Assembly (NCBI RefSeq): GCF_012985205.1
Contig: NZ_JABEKS010000001.1
Location: forward strand, 62,001 to 126,000
DNA length: 64,000 nucleotides
DNA from: Planctomonas sp. JC2975
GTDB lineage: Bacteria; Actinomycetota; Actinomycetes; Actinomycetales; Microbacteriaceae
Direction of reading: 5' to 3'
In this document: positions 21,493 to 32,294 of the stretch, piece by piece
How positions within the stretch are numbered: position 1 is the first letter of the stretch
Layout: each line of letters opens with the position of its first letter
Program-made: the position numbers and the translations under genes
The notes under the pieces: generated by a model
What the model was told of the DNA's origin: nothing
Databases searched by the model: none
What the model saw: only the letters and a program-made list of their open reading frames with translations

Positions 21493-22940
21493 TCTTTGTT
21501 CTCCGTTTCTTCCTGCGCTCGTGTTATGGGGATTGCGATGCCGGTCGCACTAAAGGCGACATCGTGAAAGGACAGAACGACTCGGCCCAGAATGTCCCGA
21601 ATAAGTGCCTGGCGCTTCTCGATGGGAGTGCCATTCCATTCCGGAAGCCAGGCGGGGAATGCTTCCGCGCCGTGAACGATTGCGACATCGCCGGTATCGA
21701 GTAAGGCGCGCTTGGCAATCTCACGTAGGCCAGCCCGATTGCTGGCAGCAGTCTCGGCGCCTATTCGCTCGTCAAGCGCAGCAATCTCCTTGCCTAGTGC
21801 CGCTATCCGCCTTACGGCCTCGGGAATGTCGGCGCCTTCTGTCTCGGCCAAGGTCTGCTGTAGTTTTCGTCGCCGCACGAGGTCCGCGCGCTCGGCTCCG
21901 AGACGGGTGAGATCGTCACTCGATCGCTCGGGCTCGGCAATCGTCAGGGCCATGAAGACAGCTTCAGCGAGGATGCGCTCTAGGCGGTCGGCATGGATGG
22001 CAGGATGCACAGCGCCGTCTTTGTCGGCCGTGCGGTGCCTCGGGCAGAAGTAGCGGGGCGTGCGTCCCTGCTGCTGTCGGTAGCGCAGGGGAGCGTGACA
22101 GACGGAGCACTCCACTATGCCTGATGCAAGGTGCCTGACCTTTGGTCCCCGTGCTGTTGCCGCCCGAGTCGGATGCTCGATGATGGCAACAACGGCGTCC
22201 CACTCGGTCCGATCCACTATGACCGCACCACCATCGCCGACGACCACGCCGTGATGAACTAATAGCCCGGCGTTGCTTGGTCGCATGAGCACTTGGCGTA
22301 CGGTAGTGACTTCCCAGCGGTTGCCGGATGCGGTGAGAACGCCCTCAGCGTTCCAGCGCTGGGCGACCGAATACAACGAGCTACCTTCGATCACCTGACG
22401 AGCGGCCCATCGAATCCAAGCGGCCTCGCTCTCCCGAATCGTGCGATCGGTCTCGAAGCCGAAAGCGCGCTTGCCGATGATTGGCTTGCCGCGTGCCACT
22501 CGATCAGCATTCGCGCGCAACTGCCGTTCAGACTTCCGCCGCACCTCGAACCGGGCTACGGAGGCGAGCATCGTTGCTCGAAACTCTCCATCAGCTGTCG
22601 TTAGGTCAATCTCGCCATCGACCGTTACGGCACTCAGGCCGTGATCTATCACGGTGTTCAGGTCGCGAGTTGAGCGGGCGAACCTGTCCAGGTCAACGCT
22701 GACCAGGGTGTCAACCGTGCCTGCTTTGGCATCCTGCAAGAGGCGATGCCATGCTGTGCCGTGCCCACGCTCCTTCGAAGCGCTCACGTCGTTGTCGATG
22801 TAGGCGCCGGCATCTATCCATCCCCGGGCGGTCACCAAGGCCAACGTGCGAGCGTCCTGCCGTTCGATACCTTCGTCTAGGTCCTTGGACTGGCGGAGAT
22901 AGCGCGCCGCCCTGCGGTTGCCTGCACCTGAATCTGCCAT
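21489..22940 (-). CDS. int: Large serine recombinase (phage integrase)
   Basis: 483 residues. The catalytic domain (about 10-145) has RRAARYLRQSKD with the nucleophile S18, then LVSVDLDRFARSTRDLNTVI and the long E helix. The recombinase domain (150-270) includes GKPIIGKRAFGFETDRTIRE and MRPSNAGLLVHHGVV. The zinc-ribbon domain has C278, C281, C299 and H302 (CSVCHAPLRYRQQ, YFCPRH) as likely ligands. A coiled-coil segment of Arg/Glu/Leu repeats follows (about 335-410), as needed for directionality. The ATG lies 14 bp from the attR core, typical for this enzyme class. It makes the unidirectional attP x attB exchange. Confidence 0.95.
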   Translation of the reverse strand: MADSGAGNRRAARYLRQSKDLDEGIERQDARTLALVTARGWIDAGAYIDNDVSASKERGHGTAWHRLLQDAKAGTVDTLVSVDLDRFARSTRDLNTVIDHGLSAVTVDGEIDLTTADGEFRATMLASVARFEVRRKSERQLRANADRVARGKPIIGKRAFGFETDRTIRESEAAWIRWAARQVIEGSSLYSVAQRWNAEGVLTASGNRWEVTTVRQVLMRPSNAGLLVHHGVVVGDGGAVIVDRTEWDAVVAIIEHPTRAATARGPKVRHLASGIVECSVCHAPLRYRQQQGRTPRYFCPRHRTADKDGAVHPAIHADRLERILAEAVFMALTIAEPERSSDDLTRLGAERADLVRRRKLQQTLAETEGADIPEAVRRIAALGKEIAALDERIGAETAASNRAGLREIAKRALLDTGDVAIVHGAEAFPAWLPEWNGTPIEKRQALIRDILGRVVLSFHDVAFSATGIAIPITRAQEETENKE

Positions 22941-22946
22941 GCGTCC

Positions 22947-22952
22947 ATAATT
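22947..22952 (-). promoter_or_regulatory. Possible integrase -10 box beside attR
   Basis: On the minus strand TGCAATTAT is an extended -10 (TG plus AATTAT) ending 6 nt before the integrase ATG, so the mRNA may be leaderless. The spacer and -35 region fall in the attR core and host DNA, so the upstream half of this promoter changes on integration and excision. No good -35 is seen in the integrated form. Confidence 0.4.
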
Positions 22953-22954
22953 GC

Positions 22955-22974
22955 ATGATGGCGCAGAAGAAGAT
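22955..22974 (+). other. attR core of prophage
   Basis: The same 20-bp core as attL. Right of it, at 22975-23002, lie the displaced last codons of the VOC gene (encoding VIADLENA and a TGA stop), in frame with the 5' part ending at 6244. Confidence 0.92.
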
Positions 22975-23002
22975 CGTGATCGCCGACCTCGAGAACGCGT
23001 GA
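22975..23002 (+). pseudogene. Orphaned 3' end of the VOC/PhnB-like gene
   Basis: 28 bp that complete the original VOC gene. Joining 5805-6244 to 22975-23002 gives a protein ending KKIVIADLENA, which fits the usual KK-hydrophobic-I-A-x-L-x-x-A ending of this family. It is now cut off by the prophage and has no start of its own. Confidence 0.85.
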
Positions 23003-23009
23003 CCCTGTC

Positions 23010-23042
23010 GTTCCGCCGGCGAGCGAGTGCCGCCGGCGGAAC
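23010..23042 (+). terminator. Original terminator of the ArsR-SRPBCC-VOC operon
   Basis: Perfect 11-bp arms GTTCCGCCGGC and GCCGGCGGAAC around an 11-nt loop, starting 8 nt after the displaced VOC stop. With the prophage in place it is almost 17 kb from the operon it served. Confidence 0.8.
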
Positions 23043-23172
23043 GGGTCGTCACCCGCGTGATGCTGAGCCGGTGGCACCCATGGCGAACGTCAGAACGGAT
23101 CCTCACGCATCGCACACGGGTGCCGGTCGGATCATGACGATCCGCTCACGCGGACCATCGTGCGGACGATGA

Positions 23173-23206
23173 GATGCCCCGGTGCGCAGACGCGCACCGG
23201 GGCATC
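23173..23206 (-). terminator. Terminator after clpC
   Basis: Perfect 14-bp arms GATGCCCCGGTGCG (23173-23186) and CGCACCGGGGCATC (23193-23206) with a 6-nt loop, about 58 nt past the clpC stop. There is no T run, as is common for actinobacterial terminators. Confidence 0.8.
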
Positions 23207-23264
23207 GGGTAAGCCGTCGAATCGTTTGGGGGGATCGACCCGGCGGCGGATCGTGGAGATCAGG

Positions 23265-25820
<2,556 letters not shown>

Positions 25821-25857
25821 TGATTCTCCTGTTGTTCCGGGTTGAATTCCGTTGACG

Positions 25858-25878
25858 CACTCGAACTTGAGTCGAGTG
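25858..25878 (-). promoter_or_regulatory. HspR/HAIR-like dyad upstream of clpC
   Basis: Perfect 7-bp arms CACTCGA and TCGAGTG flank ACTTGAG (minus strand CTCAAGT). The sequence contains a CTTGAGT/ACTCAAG half site as in HAIR operators bound by the heat-shock repressor HspR. It is placed about 38-58 nt before the clpC start. The spacing of the outer dyad differs from the classical HAIR, so the assignment is tentative. Confidence 0.5.
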
Positions 25879-25951
25879 TTATCAACTTCAACGCCGTAGC
25901 CTGCGTCTTATTCCCGAGCGGCGCCACCGATTCCGGAGCAGCACCACGGCC

Positions 25952-26006
25952 GGTCGAGCATGCCGGAACCAGCGGCTTCGGGCGTTTGGTTCCGACATGC
26001 TCGACC
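25952..26006 (-). terminator. Large terminator hairpin after the GH74-like gene
   Basis: 20-bp arms (25952-25971 and 25987-26006) with a single mismatch and a 15-nt loop. It lies 53 nt past the stop of the GH74-like gene and separates it from the clpC promoter. Confidence 0.85.
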
Positions 26007-26058
26007 AACGGTTCCGGTGGGCGCCGCGCGGTCGTCATGACGCGGCGCCCACCCGGCG

Positions 26059-28446
26059 TCAGCGCGCCGAGTCGTCCCCGACGACGATGCCGCGTCCGTT
26101 GGTCGCGATGTAGACGCGACCGAAGAGATCCGGATCGCCGGTGATCGCGGCGTTCGCCATGCCCCACTGATGCTGGTCGTCGTTGATGCGCTGCCATGAC
26201 GAGCCGCCGTCGATCGACCGGTAGAACCCGCGAACGCCTCCGCGAGATGCGGCGACGTAGACGGCGGCGGTCTTCGAGCCCGGCGCGGCCTTGCCGAATC
26301 CGACGGTGTCTGCGGCGTCGAATCCGCGCTGCGTCTTCCAGGTCGCGCCGCGGTCGGTCGAGCGCCACAGCCCATAGGCTCCCGTGCTCGATCCGCCGGC
26401 CAGCCACACCTCACCGGCTCGCCCTGGCACGGCGCCGAATCGCACCTGCCCCGTCGCGGGCAGCACGCCGGAGCTCACGACGGAGAACGTCGCGCCGCCG
26501 TCCGTCGAGCGGTAGAAGACTCCGGCAGCGAAGGCGTAGAACACGGCGGGTGCCGCTCTGTCCGCCTCGACTTGTGCTGAGGACGGCAGACCTGCCGTAC
26601 CCTGCCAGGTCGCGCCGTGGTCGGCCGAACGCAGTGCAGGGGCTCCTGGCGGGGCCCACACCACAGAGGCGCCATCCGCTCCGACAGCGATCGTGCCGGC
26701 AGCGGATGCTCCTGCCGCGGCGGGCGAAGCTGCCCAGGTGGCTCCCGAGTCCGTCGAGACGGCGGCGACGACGTTTCCGGATCCGTCCGTTCCGGCTCGC
26801 CCCAGCACGTCGGGCGCGAGGGATGCCGCGTCCACGCTCGTCGCCCCGCCGAAGTACGGCCCCCGGAACGTGTTCGTCACGGCGCGGATGTCGGTGTGCA
26901 CGAACCCGCCGAGGTCGGCCATGGCCGACACGAGCTGAACGGATCCGCCAGGGGCGACGAGATCCTGCACCGACGTCTCCTCGATGCCGGCGGCGAAGGG
27001 AGCGATGTCGATGACACCGCCCGCGCTGTCCCATTGCGTCAGGTTCTGCGTGCGATAGATCGTGGCGCCGGTGCCGTACATCGCCTCGTCGGGGTTGAAC
27101 GGATCGATCGCCATGGACTCCACCATCCAGCCGAGCTTCGGTGTCGGCTGCACCCACGGCGCGGGCGCGGTGATGGGCTGCCCGAACGCCAGCCACGGCA
27201 CCCCGGCGATCGACTGCGAGTAATGGCTGACCACGGAGGCGTTGCCGCTCGCGTCGTAGGCGTAGTCCCAGATCGGCGACCAGGTCGCACCGCGGTCGGT
27301 GCTGCGGAAGATCAGCACGTCCGGCCACCACTGGATCTGCGACGCCACCATGATCGTGTCCGGGTCGGTGCGATCGATCGTGAGGCCGGAGAAGCCGAAG
27401 TCCACTCCGACCGGCCGCTGCTGGGGTGTGATGTCCGTCCAGGTACCGTCATCGATGTCGTAGCGCCACACCGCGCCGTCGCCGCCGTCGTACGGTCCGC
27501 TCGTGGAACTCGTCGAGACGTAGAGAACGCGGCCCTTCTCGTCGATGACACCGTGGTGCGGAAGGTATCCGGTCGGCGTGCCTGGCACCGGATTCCAGAT
27601 GGCGCCGGCGTCCTCAGACACGTACAGCATGTGGTCGAGATCCGCGACCGCCGTGAAGATGCGCTTCGTCGGGGTGCCTCGCCGTGAGGATGCCGCGTCG
27701 AATGCGGTCCAGAGCACGCCCAGCTTCTGCGTCTCGTACGAGTTGCCCGAGCCCGGAACCGGAACCACGTCACCGGCGTCGGGGAACGAGGTCAGCTTAG
27801 TGAAGGTGTTGCCGACGTCGACGGATCGCCAGAGTCCCTGGCCGGATTCCGCGCCGTAGTAGAGCACGGAGCTCGCGTTGGGGTCGATCTGCAACCGCTC
27901 GCCCATACCCCTTCCCGGCATGTTCCCGCCCACCTTGAACGGGAGCGGCGTCGCCCGCCAGCTGGATCCGTAGTCGTCCGAACGCAGGATCGCGCCGTTG
28001 TTCGTGTCCCACTCGTTCGTGTACATGCCCACGGCGAGGTACACGCGACTGGTGTGGATCGGATCCGTCGCGAGGCTGAGAACGCCGAGCCGGTTCCAGT
28101 CCGCCCAGCCGACCTGGTCGGTGAGCGGGATCCAGCGGCCGGTCGTGCGGTCGAGCCGGTAGGCGCCTCCGATGTCGGTCCTGGCGTACACCAGGCCCCG
28201 CTGGGTGGGGTTGTAGACGATGCCCGGGACGAATCCGCCGCCCTCGATCTGCACGTTCGACCACGAGTACGACGGCTTCCGGGGGGATCCGTTGCCCTGC
28301 GTGTCCTCGCCTCGGTTGTCGTCCTGCCCCTGGCTGTCCTGCTCGGCATTGGCGGCCCCGGATGCGACGAACACGGATCCGCCCACCGCGATGGCTCCGG
28401 CTCCGAGGCCGGCGGCGAGCATGCTGCGACGGGTCACTTCGGTCAT
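26059..28446 (-). CDS. Secreted GH74-like (xyloglucanase-type) glycosidase
   Basis: 795 residues. The N-terminus has a twin-arginine signal peptide, TEVTRRSMLAAGLGAGAIAV, with likely cleavage after GAANA. The rest is a tandem seven-bladed beta-propeller pattern of GH74: YSWSNVQIEGGGFVPGIVYN at the start (the G-G-G-F-V-x-G-I motif is very typical), YARTDIGGAYRLD, and BNR-type repeats (RSTDRGATW, RSTDGGATF, RSIDGGSSW, RSADHGATW). GH74 enzymes cut xyloglucan, so export and plant-polymer use are expected. ATG 28446 is chosen because AAGGGAG lies 6 nt upstream; ATG 28452 would touch that site. It is monocistronic. Confidence 0.85.
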   Translation of the reverse strand: MTEVTRRSMLAAGLGAGAIAVGGSVFVASGAANAEQDSQGQDDNRGEDTQGNGSPRKPSYSWSNVQIEGGGFVPGIVYNPTQRGLVYARTDIGGAYRLDRTTGRWIPLTDQVGWADWNRLGVLSLATDPIHTSRVYLAVGMYTNEWDTNNGAILRSDDYGSSWRATPLPFKVGGNMPGRGMGERLQIDPNASSVLYYGAESGQGLWRSVDVGNTFTKLTSFPDAGDVVPVPGSGNSYETQKLGVLWTAFDAASSRRGTPTKRIFTAVADLDHMLYVSEDAGAIWNPVPGTPTGYLPHHGVIDEKGRVLYVSTSSTSGPYDGGDGAVWRYDIDDGTWTDITPQQRPVGVDFGFSGLTIDRTDPDTIMVASQIQWWPDVLIFRSTDRGATWSPIWDYAYDASGNASVVSHYSQSIAGVPWLAFGQPITAPAPWVQPTPKLGWMVESMAIDPFNPDEAMYGTGATIYRTQNLTQWDSAGGVIDIAPFAAGIEETSVQDLVAPGGSVQLVSAMADLGGFVHTDIRAVTNTFRGPYFGGATSVDAASLAPDVLGRAGTDGSGNVVAAVSTDSGATWAASPAAAGASAAGTIAVGADGASVVWAPPGAPALRSADHGATWQGTAGLPSSAQVEADRAAPAVFYAFAAGVFYRSTDGGATFSVVSSGVLPATGQVRFGAVPGRAGEVWLAGGSSTGAYGLWRSTDRGATWKTQRGFDAADTVGFGKAAPGSKTAAVYVAASRGGVRGFYRSIDGGSSWQRINDDQHQWGMANAAITGDPDLFGRVYIATNGRGIVVGDDSAR

Positions 28447-28637
28447 ATTCATCTCCCTTGATGCGAAGCCGAGGTCCGGCATTCTTGGCCAGATGGTATT
28501 GAACCGCTTCGACGGATTTCCATCATTATTTGCGGGATGCGCCGCACGCGGATCCATCGTTTCCGATCGAAGCGGATCGCGCAGGCGACGGCCGCATCGG
28601 ACCAGACAGCCGCACAGACGCCGGCACGAACGGAGGA

Positions 28638-28665
28638 GGGGCGCCGGTCTTCAGACCGACGCCCC
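28638..28665 (-). terminator. Terminator after the ExeM/NucH-like gene
   Basis: 13-bp arms (28638-28650 and 28653-28665) with one mismatch and a 2-nt centre, 23 nt past the stop of the nuclease gene. The rest of the 28447-28688 gap holds nothing I recognise. Confidence 0.7.
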
Positions 28666-28688
28666 ACCGCGTACTGACAGCCCGTGCG

Positions 28689-31600
28689 TTACGGAAGTCG
28701 CGCGTCGAGTGTCAGGATCCGCGTGGTCTGCGACGCACTGAAGTTGTCGTCACTGATCAGTGCGATGCCGGTCGAATGGTTCGGGCCGTGCGTCCCGGTC
28801 ACTGCTATGCCCTCGAAGTTGTCGAGAAGCGGGTTGGCCTGTGCCTCCTTCGCCGTCGCGCCGAGCGTCGGGCACTGCACGACGTCGGCCGCGAGCGACT
28901 TCTTGACGGCGAGCCGACCGGATGCCGCGGCGAGGTTCGCGACCGAGCTCACGTCGTGCGCATCCGTGAGCCCCTTCACGGCGTACAGCTTGACGGAGTT
29001 GCCGATCGCGGCCGACCAGGCGGCCTCCTCGACGACGAACTTGTCGTTGCCGTACGCGGTGATCTCCGGGATGCGCATGCCCGGCTCGGTGCGGTACTCC
29101 ACCTGCTTCTTCAGCGACCACGCACCGTGCCTGTCCTGCGTGTAGACGAGCAGACGGTGTGCCGTGGCGTCGCCGTCCGATGACACATCACCGGAGAGCG
29201 CGCCCTCCATGGCGGCCACGATGGTCTTGCCGTTCGGCGTGATGGTGAGACCTTCGAGCGTCGCGTTCGACGTGGCCTGGCCGAGCGCCGTCGTGCCCGT
29301 CACGGCGAACCGGTCGGGCACGGGCAGCGACGCCTTCTGGATACCGTCGCGTCCGAAGATCCGGATCGAGGGCTCCGTCTCGCTGCTGACGACGAAGTCG
29401 CCGTTCGGCAGCACTGCGAGGCCCTCGTTGTCGCTGTCCACGCCGTTGTACGGCGTGCCGTCCGCGCGCTTCAGCACGAGCGGGTCACGCGTGATCGTCG
29501 GGTGCGACGGATCCGACAGGAACCAGATGCGTGCCGGATCGCTCGCGTGGTTGTCGACGGCCGAGACCCATCCGCCCGACTTCGGATCGCGGGCGAGCGA
29601 GGACAGACCGCCGAGTTCCGTTCCGTTGTAGGTGGCCTTGTCGAGGGCGTCCGAGTAGCCGACGGCGATGGCATCCGGCCCGCACACCTGGTTCGCGTGG
29701 CCGGCGGGTGTCCACGGCTTGGCGCCTGCCGTGATGGCCACCTCCTGCGGATCGTGATCGCTCACCTGGTTCGCGAACTCGGAGTTGACGTGCACCACCT
29801 GGTAGTCCGGCTTGCCGACGCCCGGGGTGACCAGGATGTGGTCGAGGACCTCGGAGATCCCGTCGTACACGTACGTGTACTGCTGGTTCTTCGGCAACGT
29901 CGTGATCAGGTCCGTGAGGATCGGCTTGCCGGTGGCCGCACCCGTCAGGGTCTGCAGCGCCGGGCTGAACTGGTAGTCGTTCAGGTCTCCCGCGACGATG
30001 ACCTTCGCCTTCTTGTCCGCCTTCAGCACGGATGCCACGAAGTCGTGCACCTCGGTGGCCTGCTGCTTGCGCTGCGCGGCGGACGACTGCTCGGGGTACT
30101 GGTACCGTCCGTCGGCGTTCTGGTCGCCGAGCTTCGAGTCGAAGTGGTTGCCGATCACGAACACGTCCTGGCCGCGGAACGAGAACTCGCCCACGAGAGG
30201 CTTGCGGCTGTCCTGCCAGGCGTCGCTGGTCGGATCGATGCGGCCGGGGGAGAGGGTGAGCTGCGGCTCGCCCTTCACCTTCTCGACGGCGGTTCCGGTC
30301 GTCGAGCGGTCGACTGAGGAGCCGCCGCGGTCGACGAACGACACCCTGGTGGGGTCGAAGAGGAAGGCGACGCGGATGTTGCCACCCGGCTGCCCGCCGT
30401 CCTCGTCGTTCACGGGATCGATCTCCCGCCAGTCGTACAGCGGGCCGCCGGCAGCGTGGATCGCCGCCGTCAGCTTCGCGAGCGTCTGGTCGGATGCGAC
30501 GGTGCCGGAGTCCGTGGCGCCGTCGTTGTCCTGCACCTCTTCGAGCGCCACGATGTCGGGCGACGCGAGGTTGGTCACGACGCCTTGCGCGAGCCGGCTG
30601 TACTTGTCGGCGGCGTCGCTCGGGGCGAGGTTCTCGACGTTGTAGGTCGCGACGGACAGCTGGTCGTCTGCCGCCTTCTTCGCCACGACGGGCGCGAGTC
30701 CGCCAGCCTTCACCGATCCCAGCTGCGTCGCGGCGATCAGGTATCCGCCGTACAGCGAGTAGTCGATCGGGCCGACCGTTGCGCCTGCGAACACGTCGCC
30801 GACTGTGACGTTCGGGTTCGATCCGTCGGCGGGAACCACCTCGAGGCGACCTGACGGCGTCTGGTTCTCACCCGTGAGGAGCGTTCCACCGCGGTAGCTG
30901 ACATTCTGATCGGGCTTCGTCGTGACGTACTGCTCGCCATAGGCGTCGCTGGGGCCGACGACACGGGCGTCGTCCACCTCGACCCGCATGCCCTCGACCG
31001 ACTCGTAGTAGTCCAGGGCGGAACGGCTGGGCGTGATCGGCGTCGACTCGATGTTTCCGCCGTTCAGGTCGGGTGCGTACGTGTCGGGTACCGTGTCCGC
31101 GCCGATGACGATCGGTGCAGGAAGCGGGTTGCCGTGCGAGACGGTGTAGACGCTCGGGCTCTCGATCTCGGTGACCGAAAGGTTCGAGGTCTGCGACAGT
31201 GTGTCGCCGCTGCCCAGCGGGTAGTAGTCCTTCACCGTGCCCGAGAACAGCACGGAGTCGCCGGCCGTGACGCTCGGTGCGCTGCCGGTGTAGACGAAGA
31301 CGCCCTCGCTCGTTGCCGGGTTCGAGTCCGGCTCGGGATCCTGCACCCAGAACCCGCGGCTGGATCCGGATGTCCGTACCCCCGTCACCACGCCGGGAAC
31401 GTCGGTCACCTTCTGGCCGTCGAGCGGCGAGACGAAGCTCGTGCCCTGGATGTCGTGGATCCGCGTGGCCCCGGGAGTCGGGGGAGTCGTGGATCCGCCG
31501 TCGCCGCCGTCGGCGGCGTTCGCTGCGGCGGGCGTCGGCGCGCCTGCAGCGAAGTCGGTCTTGTTGTCGTCGGTGTCCGCAGCACTCGTGCGTTGCACGG

Positions 31601-32144
31601 ATGCGGAATTCGACGCACCGGTGGCCGGCGAGCCCTCGGCGAGAGCCGCAGCGCCGAATCCGACGAGGTCGACGGATGCCGCAAGGCACGACGACGAATC
31701 CGCACAGGTCAGCGCTGTCGTGCCCTGCACGAGAGCCACGCTGCCATCGGTGGCGGACAGGGCGATCGAGCCAGAGGCATCCGTCGCCGGCAGCGGGGTC
31801 GTGCCGCCGGTGCCCTTGGCCTCGCCGACGAGGTAGAACCCACCGGGAGCGAGGCTCCCGGTCAGCGGGGTCACCTGCCAGGTGCCCGTCGCGGACTTCG
31901 AGTGGTACTGCACCGACCATCCGCTGAGGTCGACGGCCGTGGTGCCGCGATTCGTCAGCTCGATGAAGTCATTCGTGTACGTGGACCCGGAGTTGCCTCC
32001 GCCTCCGTACACCTCGTTGATCAGGACGCCGCTCGACGGCGTCGCCTCCGCGGCCGCGGTGGCGACCAATGAACCCGAGAGCATCCCGAGTGCGGCGACC
32101 CCGACGGCCGCCCCTCTCCAGACGCGCGTGGCGTGTAAGCGCAT
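28689..32144 (-). CDS. Secreted LTD-nuclease-phytase-like fusion (ExeM/NucH type)
   Basis: 1151 residues. Sec signal (MRLHATRVWRGAAVGVAALG, cleavage near AAAEA). A lamin-tail domain at about 38-160 (VLINEVYGGGGNSGSTYTND, FIELTNRGTTAVDLSGW). An OB/DNA-binding-like section to about 480 (IHDIQGTSFVSPLDGQKVTD). An endonuclease/exonuclease/phosphatase domain at about 500-810 (LSVATYNVENLAPSDAADKY, IVALEEVQDNDG, VIVAGDLNDYQFSPALQ, SDHDPQEVAI), with the catalytic N, E, D-x-N and S-D-H residues. The last 320 residues form an esterase-like-of-phytase propeller (ELGGLSSLARDPKSGGW, DSDNEGLAVLPNGDFVVSSE, EGLTITPNGKTIVAAMEG). It degrades extracellular DNA and perhaps scavenges phosphate. No membrane anchor is seen. 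Confidence 0.85.
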   Translation of the reverse strand: MRLHATRVWRGAAVGVAALGMLSGSLVATAAAEATPSSGVLINEVYGGGGNSGSTYTNDFIELTNRGTTAVDLSGWSVQYHSKSATGTWQVTPLTGSLAPGGFYLVGEAKGTGGTTPLPATDASGSIALSATDGSVALVQGTTALTCADSSSCLAASVDLVGFGAAALAEGSPATGASNSASVQRTSAADTDDNKTDFAAGAPTPAAANAADGGDGGSTTPPTPGATRIHDIQGTSFVSPLDGQKVTDVPGVVTGVRTSGSSRGFWVQDPEPDSNPATSEGVFVYTGSAPSVTAGDSVLFSGTVKDYYPLGSGDTLSQTSNLSVTEIESPSVYTVSHGNPLPAPIVIGADTVPDTYAPDLNGGNIESTPITPSRSALDYYESVEGMRVEVDDARVVGPSDAYGEQYVTTKPDQNVSYRGGTLLTGENQTPSGRLEVVPADGSNPNVTVGDVFAGATVGPIDYSLYGGYLIAATQLGSVKAGGLAPVVAKKAADDQLSVATYNVENLAPSDAADKYSRLAQGVVTNLASPDIVALEEVQDNDGATDSGTVASDQTLAKLTAAIHAAGGPLYDWREIDPVNDEDGGQPGGNIRVAFLFDPTRVSFVDRGGSSVDRSTTGTAVEKVKGEPQLTLSPGRIDPTSDAWQDSRKPLVGEFSFRGQDVFVIGNHFDSKLGDQNADGRYQYPEQSSAAQRKQQATEVHDFVASVLKADKKAKVIVAGDLNDYQFSPALQTLTGAATGKPILTDLITTLPKNQQYTYVYDGISEVLDHILVTPGVGKPDYQVVHVNSEFANQVSDHDPQEVAITAGAKPWTPAGHANQVCGPDAIAVGYSDALDKATYNGTELGGLSSLARDPKSGGWVSAVDNHASDPARIWFLSDPSHPTITRDPLVLKRADGTPYNGVDSDNEGLAVLPNGDFVVSSETEPSIRIFGRDGIQKASLPVPDRFAVTGTTALGQATSNATLEGLTITPNGKTIVAAMEGALSGDVSSDGDATAHRLLVYTQDRHGAWSLKKQVEYRTEPGMRIPEITAYGNDKFVVEEAAWSAAIGNSVKLYAVKGLTDAHDVSSVANLAAASGRLAVKKSLAADVVQCPTLGATAKEAQANPLLDNFEGIAVTGTHGPNHSTGIALISDDNFSASQTTRILTLDARLP

Positions 32145-32294
32145 GCCTCATTCCCCTTCGACGCGTGTCACCCAACCAGGTGACAGTGAACCCTGAGTGA
32201 AGACACAGCAAAAGATCGCGTGTCCGGTTCGCTCATCCGTGCAGGTGCCCGCGATCGGTACGGTGATGACAGCATCCGATCAGCTGGAGGAACC

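Larger units (their letters stand above)
6225..22974. mobile_element. Mini siphovirus-type prophage (16,730 bp) with serine integrase
   Basis: The element is bounded by a perfect 20-bp direct repeat (attL 6225-6244, attR 22955-22974). It carries, right to left: serine integrase, small genes, RepA-like ATPase, HNH-like and zinc-finger proteins, terminase, portal, protease-capsid fusion, adaptor, tail terminator, tail tube, assembly protein, tape measure and tail-tip proteins. Almost all genes lie on the minus strand with ATGA-type overlaps. Codon and base composition looks less GC-rich than in the flanks (not computed). All ORFs look intact. No lysin or classic repressor is recognisable. The size matches the smallest known actinobacterial siphophages. 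Confidence 0.93.
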
